NCBI GenBank assembly: GCA_039621445.1
Contig: CP154954.1
Span: forward strand, 74,119,653 to 74,183,652
Source: Euglena gracilis
Taxonomy: Eukaryota > Euglenida > Euglenophyceae > Euglenales
DNA: 64,000 bases
Reading direction: 5' to 3'
In this document: positions 54,999 to 64,000 of the stretch, in pieces
Layout: every line of letters starts with the position of its first letter
How positions within the stretch are numbered: position 1 is the stretch's first letter
The notes under the pieces: generated by a model
Told to the model about the DNA's origin: nothing
The model's input: the letters and a program-made list of their open reading frames with translations, nothing else
The model's database searches: none
Position numbers and translations under genes: made by a program

Positions 54999-55130
54999 GC
55001 ACCGACCCCGAAGTCCAAGGGCGGCAAGAACCTGGCGCTGGGCCTCCGCGCCGCTCGCCTCACCGTGCTGCGGACCCGGCCGGGGAGCGCGGCCGCGAAC
55101 GGGCCGTGGACCCGCCTCCTCCTCGGGAGT
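54993..55130 (+). CDS. Exon: cyclase-homology domain, first strand
   Basis: Reads PLAPTPKSKGGKNLALGLRA then ARLTVLRTRPGSAAANGPW. In class III cyclases the domain begins R+.VTVLF.D(I/L).GFT. Here LTVL is kept but the metal-binding Asp position reads R/T. The 3' limit is approximate. Confidence 0.55.
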
Positions 55131-55401
55131 CCTTGCCCTGTTCGCACTTTGAATGCAGTGAGTGGCATTGGACCCCAACTTTGAACAATACAAGGTAACA
55201 ACCCCTGTCAACGTGGGCTGATGGGGCGATGGCCTCCACATTCCGACCAATTTGAACAAAAAAGAGGCCAGAAATGGTAATTTTTGCCCAACTTGGCCAA
55301 CGACAACATGGCCAACGTGTTGGCCACGTTGTCAGTGGCCAACATGAATGACTGGTCACACACGTTGCCCACCGCCCCACGGCCCCCGCCGCCGGTTGCA
55401 G

Positions 55402-55513
55402 GATATCGGGCTGGGCTGGGGTGTGGAGGAGGTTGAGGAGCACCTCAGCGCCTTCATAGGGACGGTCACCGCGGAGGTCAAGGCGCACGGGGGGGTCATC
55501 GTCACGGCCAGGG
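55402..55513 (+). CDS. Exon: cyclase-homology domain, HGG segment
   Basis: Acceptor GGTTGCAG. Reads DIGLGWGVEEVEEHLSAFIG then TVTAEVKAHGGVIVTARG. Class III cyclases have a helix, then (H)GG.I.K..GD. The HGG turn is clear, but the second metal site (GD) is not seen at the following position. Several donors are possible at the end (AGGG|GTGGCC among them). Confidence 0.65.
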
Positions 55514-55558
55514 GTGGCCGGCAACAGGATGCCTGAGGGAACAGCAGTGCCTTGGGAG

Positions 55559-55866
55559 CAGGGGTTTTTTTCGTCGTGGACCCTCGGGGGGGGGCAGGGT
55601 GGGTGGGTCCAGCTGAGCCCCCCCCCCCCCCCCCCGGGGGGGGGTTCCCCAGAGGGGGACCCCCCGGGGGGGGGTCCCCCAGAGGGGGGTGGGATATACT
55701 TTTCGGCACCGAACGTGCCGAAAATTTTTGAAAAGGTGCTATTTTTTGTCGGTTTTCACGATTTTTTGGCCATTTTCGGGTAAAATTGAGTGCCAGTACC
55801 CCTCCAGGGCGGCCCAGGAAGTGGGTGATGGGGGGGGGGACCCCCCAGGCCTTAAAAAGCCCCATG
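55559..55866 (+). mobile_element. Introner-family TIR element with CTTGGGAG duplication
   Basis: Starts CAGGGGTTTTTTTCGTCGTG, ends CTTAAAAAGCCCCATG; CTTGGGAG lies on both sides (55551-55558 and 55867-55874). The uninterrupted homologue is at 48857-48885 (TTCTTGGAAGGCATGCAC). The interior matches 45171-45445 in layout: G runs, GGGATATACTTTTCGGC and a final CTTAAAAA. Confidence 0.88.
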
Positions 55867-57170
55867 CTTGGGAGGCATGCACAAGTCAGAAGTTAGAAGG
55901 TGTACCGCCAATACGTATGTCACTGGAAAACGGAAATATCTCTGGCGGCCGTCTGTCATATGGACAACGTTGCGTGTCTCATCTTTTTGACCTCTCTGGA
56001 CTCCCTTTCACGACACAGCCCACTGCTTTCCCCCCCAGCCATTCATTGTGCCAGGGATACGGCCTTCGTAGCCCCCGGGGGGGGGTGTCATGGTGGATGT
56101 TTTGACCTCCAGCGAGCAGACTGGTCATAGAAAAAGCACACACCCCTCGCCTAAAACCATTTTTCAAAGGAATTTTGGCTTGGTTTTCAGGCACCGGTGC
56201 CCAAAACCGACCCCTTTAGGGCACTTCAGGGGGAGTGTGCTTGCTATAAGCAAGCCACCCCATAGCACAATCCCCCCGGGGTTGGTAAAGGATCCTGGGG
56301 GTGCCTTCCAAACCCAAGGGTTGGGATGTTGGCCCAAATTTTTGGCCTAGCTTTAGACCAAACCACAACCCTCACTGTTCTTCAAAAAACATTTAGAATT
56401 GGTTTCACAAAGAATGCCAAGTCCCTGCCTGCAATATGTAGATATACACTTATATTTAGCAGCGAAGAACAATACGAGATATGTCCCCGGGAGGTCCCTG
56501 CAGTTTTTTTTTCGGGGGAGGGTTATTTTAAGGAATAGGACTAGGGATGCATGTAGACTTCTGCATGGGTCGCATAAGACAGGAATTAGGAGGAAGTTAG
56601 ACCAGTTTTGGAGCTACTCAGGCAGTTAGGCCGAATTCGGGCAAATGTTTTTGGCAAAGGGTGACCCTAAAATAGCTTCTGAGATCGGAATCTATTAAAC
56701 ATGGTCACATCCTCCCTGAATTCGACAAAAGTTCCTCGATTTTACCGTGTTTCCTGGGTGCTGCGGGACCGAAAAGTGCAAAAGTCGGAAGCAGGGCAAA
56801 CTAAACCATACAAACCATGCAAAGCAAACAAAACCATACGCCAAAAAAATGTGTGTGTATGGTTTAAAACCTGGCGTTAAATTCACACATGGTTTTGATT
56901 TGCACCCAGGTGCCAATGTGTTTGCTTCATGATGTTTTCCTAATACAAACGGTGCGACACTAAACAATATTACTTGAAGTACTTGGACCACAGCCCAGAG
57001 TTGTGATTTTTGGATTTATTGTTTGGACAGCAATTTCAAACTCAAAATGATAAAGAATTTGATGATGAAAATTAAGCATACACAAATTTGATGTAAGGAT
57101 GATTAATAATGAATATCTAGGCCTCCTTGTTTGCTGCAGTTTAGGTTGGTTCATTCCGCCTCTGTGGCTG
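55867..57170. other. Interval without recognised exon
   Basis: 55867-56030 continues the duplicated unit also found at 48.86-49.0 kb. 56100-56700 and 56700-57100 are unique AT-rich DNA with AAACCATACAAACCATGC repeats at 56800-56840. Confidence 0.45.
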
Positions 57171-57175
57171 TGCAG

Positions 57176-57285
57176 TGGTGGTTTTCTCGTGGCGCTCTGG
57201 TACAACATCTCCCCCGACGTGGCGCTGGACACTGCAATTGCCATCCAGCACCAATCCAGCCAGCGTTGTATCCACTTTGGGTGAT
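57176..57285 (+). CDS. Exon: cyclase-homology domain, strand after the GD site
   Basis: Acceptor GGCTGTGCAG. Reads GGFLVALWYNISPDVALDTA then IAIQHQ. In the family this is GD.(L/F).A.(F/W)N......A..AA......; the strand, Asn and Ala-rich helix fit, with G in place of D. Exact phase with the preceding exon was not solved. Confidence 0.55.
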
Positions 57286-57289
57286 GTTT

Positions 57290-59180
57290 GATTTGTCTCG
57301 TACGTGCGGATGCGTTTGCACTCATTGAAGCGATTCAATTAAATTGCATCGGGCTCTATGGCCATGAAGTGACAACGGGGTTGCAGTGATCACTGGCTGA
57401 TTTTTTGTGGAATTTTTTCTTCAAAGTGTACCTGACAAGCACCATTTCGATTCCAGGAGGGGGGATGTGCAAGTTGCATATTTTTCGCAATCGAAAATTT
57501 TGAAATTTTGCTTTTTGCATTATTTGCATCTTTTTTACATCATGAAAAATTTGTGAAAGTCGCATTTTTTTGCATTTTTTTTGCATATTTTTGCCTTTCC
57601 TTTTTTATTTGGGCATTTGCACAAGGCAAATTGCTCCACTTTTCGACAATTTGGAAGTTGCATACCTCACGTTTTTGGACCAATTTCACAGAAGGAATAG
57701 TTGCGTAATGAAATATAAGTGGATGCAACCAGGTGAACCAACCTTATCATTTCACAAGTTTGCATCACGTTTTCCTTTAAGGTTGCATTTCTGGGGAAGG
57801 TTAAATTTTCTGAACTCCTTCACACATCCCCGCATTCATATTCACTTATCCCAATTTTTTCGCACCATGTCAAGTTGCTTTCAACTGAAAACAGGGTGGG
57901 GGAAACACAACATGGACCCTCAAAAAACGCGACGCAAAAAAAAACGCGAAAAATGGCAAAAAAATCGCAAATTGCACATGAAATCCTTCAGGGGTTCCCC
58001 CCGCGAGGTACACTTTGGAAAAGTTACAGCCGAGAGTTCCTAAAGGAGGTCATATACAACCAACGCATTTTTGCGGTTTTTTTTTGCATTTTTTGCATTG
58101 CATATTTTGAGGAGCCTTGCTGCATATTCCCCCCTGGTGACAGTTAGAATCAATATGTTTCGCAATTGTTTTAATTTCAAAATTTTCGGCAATTCTTTTA
58201 CCATTTGCTTGGAGTATTTCCAAACGGACGGCCTCAAACCTTCATGTCTGAGAACCTGTCCTTCCTGCTTTGCTGCGAAACAATAGGAAGATTTCTGTTA
58301 TTTTGTGGAGAATTTATGGGAACATAAACTCTGCTTTTTTTTTGCCGGGAGGATGCAAACGTTTTTTTCCCGTTTTCTTTTTTGGCGTTCTGCGATTTCG
58401 GCAAAAGGTGCGCTTTTTTTGTCTTTTTTTGCTTTTTTTTCATTTTTGGCAACTTTTTCAGATTTCTGTTGGAAAAAAAAATTGACTTTTATAACGGTAA
58501 AGCTATTCCTCTTTGGCCCAATTTCCCCCGAGACAAAAAATCTTTGTCAATTTTTTGTCATTTTTTTTGCATTTTTTTGGCTCATTTATTATTATTTATT
58601 CATTTATTTTTATTCAAAATGAAAAATTTCTCCTAGCGGGGCAGACAAAAATTTTGTCCTCTCCACTGGAGAGGACTTGGAATCTGATGAGTTTTGACAG
58701 AGGTGGCTCGGCCAACCTGTCAAACGTTCGCAGTTTCCGGGGAGGGGGCACCCACACCTCAAAATGCCCGAGAACCTGTCAGGTAGGTGTTTCCTGCTGC
58801 CGAAGTGGCCATGGTCACAGTTCACAACATTACCCAGGTCACAGTTCACAACCCACTCCCCCCTTCCTACCCCAAACTACTGACCCTCCTCCCCCCCGGT
58901 CGGGAGTGCAGGACAGGGGGTGTGTACGACCACCTCCCCCCCAGTCAGGGTTGCAGGTGACTCTGGAAATGGGTTTTTTTGGCAGGTTGTGCGACCACCC
59001 CCCAGTGGGTGGGTTGCAGGCCAAGTGGTGTATGTGCCCCCCCCCCCCCCCTGGTCGGGGGTGGAGGGCGGGTAGTTGACAGTTTCAATGAGCATGACAG
59101 GAGGGACGGGAGGGGGTGGAATGGACGAGCCCGCCCCTGAATGCTCTTCCCCCACACGGCGCCTACGGCGCTGGGCCCCC
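57290..59180. other. Intron-like interval
   Basis: 57480-58620 is T-rich with TTTTTTGCATTTTTTGC repeats and gives Phe-rich artefact frames. 58860-59060 carries CCCCCCNGGTCGGGNTGCAGG words in several copies (58895, 58940, 59040), relatives of which occur at 61800-61900. No exon recognised. Confidence 0.5.
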
Positions 59181-59186
59181 AAGCAG

Positions 59187-59302
59187 GACCTCACCCAGGT
59201 GGTGCAGACGGGGCCCTTCCTCTCGGGCAACCTCGCCACGGAGCACCTCCGCTGCTTCAACGTCGTCGGCCCGCTGCAGTGGGCGGGGCACCTCCTGATG
59301 AG
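59187..59302 (+). CDS. Exon: cyclase-homology domain, TGP....GNL segment
   Basis: Acceptor CAAGCAG, donor ATGAG|GCTTCT (GC type). Reads DLTQVVQTGPFLSGNLATEH then LRCFNVVGPLQWAGHLLM. Class III cyclases show (G).H.G....GN.G...R..(Y/F).V(I/V)G..VN.A.RL in this order. TGP, GN and F.VVG are all present, but VN of the last motif is replaced by QW. Confidence 0.72.
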
Positions 59303-59480
59303 GCTTCTTTTAGGTCAGAAGACCCCCGGGGGGTGGGGGGTGGGTTTGGGGCTATGGCTTTCCCTGAATTTTTTTTTGGGAAATGGTTTTAGCTGGTCCA
59401 AATTATTTTGATTTCTGGGGTTCCCCCCGGGGGGTCCCGCGCCGGGCTGCTCCCCCCGGGGGTCTTAAACAAAAGCCTGT
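59301..59480 (+). mobile_element. Introner-like element with TCCTGATG duplication, GC-AG spliced
   Basis: TCCTGATG occurs at 59293-59300 and 59481-59488. The ends AGGCTTCTTTTAGG and CTTAAACAAAAGCCTGT are imperfect inverted repeats. Splicing ATGAG|GCTTCT to CAAAAG|CCTGTT keeps the frame (LLMSLFLMRVGNGR). The interior has CCCCCGGGGGG runs as in the other members. Confidence 0.78.
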
Positions 59481-59530
59481 TCCTGATGCGGGTGGGCAAC
59501 GGCCGGTGCCACATCTTCATCACGCCCGGG
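59476..59530 (+). CDS. Exon: cyclase-homology domain after the 59301 introner
   Basis: Reads LFLMRVGNGRCHIFITP. It follows the GNL segment directly. A GC-rich stretch ends the exon; the donor is probably a GC after ACGCCCGG. Confidence 0.55.
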
Positions 59531-59539
59531 CCACCACCG

Positions 59540-61084
59540 GCCACGCGGAATGGAAAGCAGTATTGGCCCCGAGGGCCCCCAGGGTTGCTGTGGCTGGCTG
59601 CGCCCCCCCCCTTATATTTGTTGGGATTTCAAGGGGGATTTTATGTTTGGGGGGTGGACTTCATACTTGGGGGCATCAATTCTTTTGGATGGCCTATGCA
59701 GACTTTGGCGGCCGTCAACTGCAGTCCAAAACCAAAATTTAAACCAATTTTTCATTTGGGTGCCTCCATTTTTCCACCAGAATGCAAAACACTTGCAAAG
59801 TGAAATGCAAAGCCAAGGGTTAGGGTCAGGGTTGGGGTAAGGATTTAGGCCGTCAGGTCTGACTTTGGGCCTTACATTAGGCCTAACTCATCCCTAAATT
59901 TATGCCAAATTTAGACCGAACCTCCTCATCACCACACCCACAACCCTAACCCTGTGCTTAATAATAACAACACCAAAAAAAAAGGCTGACAAACTCCCAT
60001 GTTCTTTCTCTAAAAAAAAGTGGGCCCGGTAAACTAAGGGACCCAGGGTTCCCTGTGGTTTATGGCTGCTGTTTAAATCTCCTGAAATGATTTCTGAAAA
60101 TCGGAACTTGCTCCTTCGACTGCTCCCATTCCATACCCATGAAATGTTCTTCGTGTCGAATTCCCCCGGGTCAAGCGTTGCTTGGACCCAAGCCCCACAG
60201 GGCAACCCATAAGCGCAAGGCACTCCCTCCAGGAATTTGAAAGAAGCCTGATCGACACTGATGGGAGGAACAACTCCCCCCATATAACCTCTCCCCGAAA
60301 CATAAACCCCCAGGGGGTTGGTTCCATTAGGATATGCCCCCCCCCTTTTCATAGCCCGCCGGTTCCGAAAACAACAGAAAAACTTTGGATGGACATCACA
60401 ATTTCTCACCAGAACTCTCAAATTCGGCCAACAAATGCATTTTCTTCTCTCTGCAGTCATTGTTTTAACCTGCGAGATTTCCATTTTTTTTCTGGCAGAT
60501 TGTTTATTGGATGATAGTTTTTTATTCCATCCATAACAGAAAATGCTTGACAAGTTCATTTTTCACAAAAAGTACAGATTCTCTTCCATCTGTCATTCAT
60601 CACCACTTCATTGCATTTTCCCCTTTATCTCTGGTCCTGTGAAACACCACCTCCAGCGTTTTTGGGGAGTCGACCAGGGTCGAATGGAAATCCGGAAACC
60701 CCATGTTTGGCCTATGTTTGGTGTGGTGGGGTTTCTGAACTTCCAGAGGCGTTGATTTTCAGCCAATTTTGGGTGGAGTGAAACCCCTACCCCCCATTCT
60801 TTTTTGGGTGGGGGTCAACCCCTCCCCAGGCCTTCTCGTATTTCCTGGCACAATTTTTGGGATTACATTTTCCTTTGTTTCCTTCCGTAGCAGACGGTAT
60901 TGCCATGGTGGGTATGGTGGGTGGCCTACTCCCACCTTCTGGGTGGGGGGGGGTCCGACCCCCACCATGCTTTCCTGTACAATCCCCCATACCCCACACT
61001 CCCTGTCACTGTCACCTGACAGGTCGGTCGGTACCGGGGACCCTGACAAATTCTCAGGCATGACAGTTTCCCGGGGGGGGGGGT
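59540..61084. other. Intron with dispersed repeats
   Basis: 60785-60935 is a copy of the AGGCCTTCTCGTATTTCCTG family (other copy 32275-32460). 61010-61084 is the GTGACAGTTTCCC family (CTGACAGGTCGGTCGGTACC, GGGGACCCTGACA). The minus frame of 219 codons at 59.9-60.6 kb has no recognised motif. Confidence 0.5.
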
Positions 61085-61110
61085 AGATATGTCTGCAACG
61101 AGCTTTTCAG

Positions 61111-61224
61111 TGGACCGACAATCGCCCGCCCCCATCGGCGGAGTGGGAGCGCGTGCGGTTCCGCTACCCGTGCCTGCCGTACGAGCACGTGCTGGTGGAC
61201 GGCGCCCCCACCACGCTGTACACG
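61111..61224 (+). CDS. Exon: C-terminal edge of the cyclase-homology domain
   Basis: Acceptor GAGCTTTTCAG, 38 codons, donor CTGTACACG|GTACTG. Reads WTDNRPPPSAEWERVRFRYP then CLPYEHVLVDGAPTTLYTVL. Class III cyclases of this type end with a V(D).V.(V)KG....(V/L)Y.(L/V) strand; VLVDG....LYTVL fits. Splice sites and phase are clean. Confidence 0.65.
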
Positions 61225-61647
61225 GTACTGCCGCCCCGGCCCCGACCTGCATTCCCCCTCCCTTTTTTGGGTTCCGAGTGGGGTCCCCCCACCCTCCTTG
61301 AGGGGTTGAACAGAAACGAAAGGGGTCTGTTCCCAGCCTGTCACGATTTGTCCCTGGGACTTGGCATTGGAAGGTCAGATTCTTTCTCCTGCTGCCCTCC
61401 CCCTCCCAGGAAGTTGTTTCCTGACAAGTCAGCCGTAAAATCTATTCGGGGCCGGAGGCCTGGGTATGGGGTCTGGTGCGAAGCAGGAGTTCACGCCGGA
61501 CCCCTTAGTTGTGGCCACGGGGGCCCTCCTCCCCGAGGGGAACTGTCCTGTTCCCCAGAGAGCACTGGGAGTGGATCCCGCCTGTGCCGCGGCGCTCCAC
61601 CAGCGGACGGCCGGGGCCCGCTGGCAACCCCCCCGGCCTCCCCTGAG

Positions 61648-61684
61648 GCCGCCCTCGCGAGCGAGTGGATGTACGAGCTGGAGG
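61648..61684 (+). CDS. Short exon: EWMYELEG tail
   Basis: Acceptor CCCTGAG, donor GAGG|GCAAGT, a textbook GC donor. Reads AALASEWMYELEG. A Trp-Met-Tyr-(Q/E)-(L/M) element following the cyclase domain is common in such proteins. The opposite strand is also open here, so support comes mainly from splice signals and order. Confidence 0.5.
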
Positions 61685-62054
61685 GCAAGTTGCGGCCAGC
61701 GGCCCCCCGGCACGGTCCGTGCGGTCCCGGCACGCATTGGTCCCAAAGGATGGGTGGGTCCAGGCAAAGTTCCCGCACCGACCATCCCCGTATACCGACG
61801 ACCCCCTGGTCGGGGGTTGCACGCAATGGGGGCGGGGACGACCACCCCCTGGTCAGTCAGGGGTGTGAATGATCACCTCCCCCCCCCCCCCCAAGTTGGT
61901 CATTCACACTTGTTGGGGTTGTAGGGATCTGGTCGGTGGGCAATGGAGGGGGTGAGTAATATTGAAACGGAGATGCGAGGCGCAATTGGCGACGTCCATT
62001 TTGAAATCCACGCCCCAAGTGCGGTGCCGTTGCCTGGCGTGCCGCTGCCCGCAG

Positions 62055-62122
62055 GAGATGCCGTTCGAGGAGGTGCAGCGGTGCTGGCAGGCGTACACCC
62101 AAGGGAACTACCTGGAGGCGAG
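62055..62122 (+). CDS. Exon: C-terminal helical repeat
   Basis: Acceptor CTGCCCGCAG, donor GGCGAG|GCCAGC (GC type). Reads EMPFEEVQRCWQAYTQGNYL then EA. The W..Y..G.Y..A pattern is a tetratricopeptide-like helix pair often found after cyclase domains. The phase does not match exon 61648-61684 directly, so a further exon probably lies between. Confidence 0.55.
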
Positions 62123-62409
62123 GCCAGCGACGTATGAGCGATGTCGAGCACACATGGATCGCCCTTCTCTGCTCGGACAGAGATGGAATTTCGGAATTTT
62201 GAAGGTTGTCGTAGTTTGGGGACAAAACCTATGTCGACGTCTGCTGGTGACCCAAGGTTTAAGACCTGCGTTAATTATTTTTTTGGGTCAAAATCTCCAG
62301 ATAGCTGGTGGTGATTTTGCCTCATTACTTCCCCCCTGTGGGTTTCAAATACCATTTTTCAAAGAAAAAGAGGCTCCCATTTTGCGACCTGGCTCTGCCA
62401 TCCCGGGTG

Positions 62410-62560
62410 TGTGTCGTTGTGCCGCGATGCATCCACGGGATGGCCGAGTCCAAGGCGCGCCGCCCGGTCCCCATGCGCCGCTGGGTCAGAACCGTGGCGC
62501 TGTCGCTGTGCGGTGTTCCCGCGTGGTACGCGGAGCACCCCGAGCGATGCCGGTGAACCA
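62410..62560 (+). CDS. Possible 3' exon
   Basis: The plus frame reads MAESKARRPVPMRRWVRTVA then LSLCGVPAWYAEHPERC. GC-rich and protein-like, but all frames are open and splice sites are not convincing. Confidence 0.25.
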
Positions 62561-62968
62561 TCGATTGGAAGGCCGGTGCGGCTTACCACGGCCGTTATCG
62601 GGATCACCCCGGGGGGGGGGGGGCATTCCAAGGCACCCAGATCTGACCCTGCTTGTCTGGGGGGGGGCAATGACCAAAGTTGCCTGGGTACTCGGACTGG
62701 GCGTCACATACAATCACACATTCACTGGCCGCTGTCTTTCCTCAGAGTGACTGGCTGGCTTTTGGCCCAGACCCCCTTCCCCCCCGGGGTAAAGTGACCC
62801 CCGCGCCGAAGGCTCCGGATGCTTTTTTTTGGCCGTTATTCTTCCCCCATGTTTGTGGTCAATTCTCCCTTGGATTCCAGAGTGCGGCCCCGGGGGGGGG
62901 TGACTGACTGGTTTTTTTGAAGAGTGGGTCGATAAAAATTGTGTGCTCCGACACCAAAGGCGCCGGAT

Positions 62969-63446
62969 CAGGGGTTTTCTTAAGCCGGAGGGGACCCTGG
63001 GTCCAGCCAGCCAGCAGCTCAAATCCAGCCAGCAGCCCAAATTCGGGCTGGGAGCCCCCCCCCCCCCCGGGGGGTCGAGTGAAATAAAGTTGGGTCCAGC
63101 CCGGCCAGAGGCCGGGCCAACCGGCAGCAGGCTGGCCAGCCAAATGGGCTGCCCAGCTCACCTATCCCTGCATTTTTTCCAGTAATTAGGCTGTTCCTCC
63201 AGTCCCGACCCAGCCTTGATCCAGCTCCATCCATCAAAATGTCGAAAATGGCAAAAAATTTTCAGAAATTTTTTGTTTTTCATCGACCCAGCCCAGCCCA
63301 GCCCCCCTGCAGCCCCGGACCCGCCCCTCCCCCCCCTATACCCCCCGGGGGGGGGTCCAGCCAGCAGCTCATTTCCAGCCAGCAGCCTTTTTGCCAGCCG
63401 GAGGCTGGACCCCCCCCCCCCAGGGGGGTCCTCAAGAAAACCCCTG
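62969..63446. mobile_element. Complete introner-family element with CGCCGGAT duplication
   Basis: Starts CAGGGGTTTTCTTAAG, ends CTCAAGAAAACCCCTG, flanked by CGCCGGAT at 62961-62968 and 63447-63454. Inside are CAGCCAGCAGCTC words in both halves, G/C runs at about 63050-63075 and 63340-63420, and GCCAGCCGGAGGCTGG. Incomplete relatives are at 13088, 15655 and 21866. Confidence 0.9.
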
Positions 63447-63667
63447 CGCCGGATGGCTTGATAAAGCGTATCTTTGATCACCTGCTTGCCCTGTCCAAAC
63501 ACTCCAGGGCAGTTTGAGCCAGCGCCTCCTCTGGGGAACTCAGCCTGCCCTGTCGACTCCACTGGCGCTTCAACCACCGTCGAATTGGGGCTTCCTTTGC
63601 CACCGCCCTCGGCAAGGTCTTGGGCCCACTTTTCGTGCAAGTCAAACAAGCAGTGAAGGGATGACAA
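63447..63667 (-). CDS. Possible exon, unknown
   Basis: Minus: HEKWAQDLAEGGGKGSPNST and GQGKQVIKDTLYQAIRR, continuing across the 62969 element as LWCRST if the insert is removed. A plausible soluble, charged protein segment, but not recognised. A second minus frame over the same bases is equally open. Confidence 0.3.
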
Positions 63668-63716
63668 TGATGATCATCATACCCATGTGGATGTTTTTCT
63701 CCACCCAACGACGGTA

Positions 63717-63889
63717 ACAACCTCTTGGGGGGATTAAACTTTTATAATTTCAACATCAAGGGAAAAAACTACATTTATTAACGTTTATGTCCTGTTACAT
63801 GAACGTTAATAAATGTAGGGTTTTCCCTTGATTTGTCGAAATTATAAAAGTTTAATCATTTCCCTTGCCCCCCCCCCCCAAGAGGTTGT
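63717..63889. mobile_element. TA-flanked long-hairpin MITE
   Basis: TA (63715-63716) and TA (63890-63891) flank a 173-bp nearly complete inverted repeat. ACAACCTCTTGGGGGG and ATTAAACTTTTATAATTTC at the left pair with GAAATTATAAAAGTTTAAT and CCCCAAGAGGTTGT at the right. The arms are about 75-80 bp with a small loop near 63800. One arm has a G run, the other a longer C run, the same G/C-tract asymmetry as in other TA elements. Confidence 0.9.
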
Positions 63890-63891
63890 TA

Positions 63892-64000
63892 TTTGACAAA
63901 CACCCACAGACCCATTTAAGCCCATTCTTTCCTCATTGCTTCCCACCCATTCGTTCAAACAGGGCTTGTTGTGAGGCTGGGGTCAGGAACAGCCCTCTGG
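63892..64000. other. Window end, no feature
   Basis: Unique sequence without recognisable coding or repeat structure. Confidence 0.4.

Noticed and set aside
57480-58640. Phe-rich membrane protein frames on the plus strand
   Set aside because: They result from T-rich TTTTTTGCATTTT repeats. Three overlapping frames give similar artefacts.
59900-60559. 219-codon minus-strand frame as a gene
   Set aside because: No motif, no splice context and mixed composition. It lies in an intron of the plus-strand gene between two cyclase-domain exons.

Overview
This window looks like nuclear DNA of a large, intron-rich, transposon-loaded protist genome. Coding sequence occurs only as short exons of about 40 to 300 bp, separated by kilobases of repeats. 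Several introns begin with GC or GA instead of GT. Some introns have transposon-like ends: terminal inverted repeats plus an 8-bp target duplication. That combination (introners with relaxed donor sites) is known best from dinoflagellates, so a dinoflagellate or another introner-bearing alga is my preferred guess, at about 40 to 50 per cent. No spliced-leader relic, rRNA or organelle gene was seen to settle it. No prokaryotic gene organisation is present, and nearly all long open frames are products of simple repeats. Region by region: 1-3.7 kb holds dispersed repeats and one unassigned cysteine-rich minus-strand frame. From about 3.7 to 12.9 kb, on the minus strand, a readable series of exons encodes a membrane receptor: a PstS-like periplasmic-binding fold outside, one transmembrane helix, then a cytoplasmic linker like those preceding cyclase-type output domains. 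13-16.3 kb is mostly mobile elements. 16.4-19.0 kb (minus) is a decayed hAT transposase with a BED-type zinc finger, itself interrupted by three small TA-flanked elements. 19.4-30.8 kb has no recognisable host gene and carries many tandem repeats, GTGAC-type arrays, a 0.9-kb duplication with an inverted core, a GC-rich higher-order array and a long TIR element. 30.85-32.03 kb is a second, 5'-truncated hAT copy that supplies empty sites for two insertions in the first. 32-38 kb holds a tRNA-His-like fragment, broken open frames and tandem repeats. From about 38.4 to 62.1 kb, on the plus strand, runs a second multi-exon gene: three MHYT-like membrane units, a linker with a charged low-complexity segment, then a class III nucleotidyl-cyclase homology domain and a C-terminal helical tail. 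Its intervals contain a 440-bp AC microsatellite and a 3.35-kb element carrying 13 copies of a 20-bp palindrome. 62.9-64 kb is more mobile DNA with a possible minus-strand exon. Two superfamilies of small elements dominate. The first has ends CAGGG...CCCTG or close variants with 7-8 bp duplications; members lie in exons and act as introns. The second has runs of 8 or more C at the left end and G at the right end, flanked by TA on both sides. Both are shown to be insertions by empty paralogous sites inside this same window. The two host genes share a plan (sensor, membrane segment, conserved linker with a PFIPD or RPYLPD motif, and for the second a cyclase-like output), which suggests related sensory or nucleotide-signalling proteins. 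The visible cyclase exons lack the usual catalytic aspartates and the VN motif, so that output domain may be inactive.
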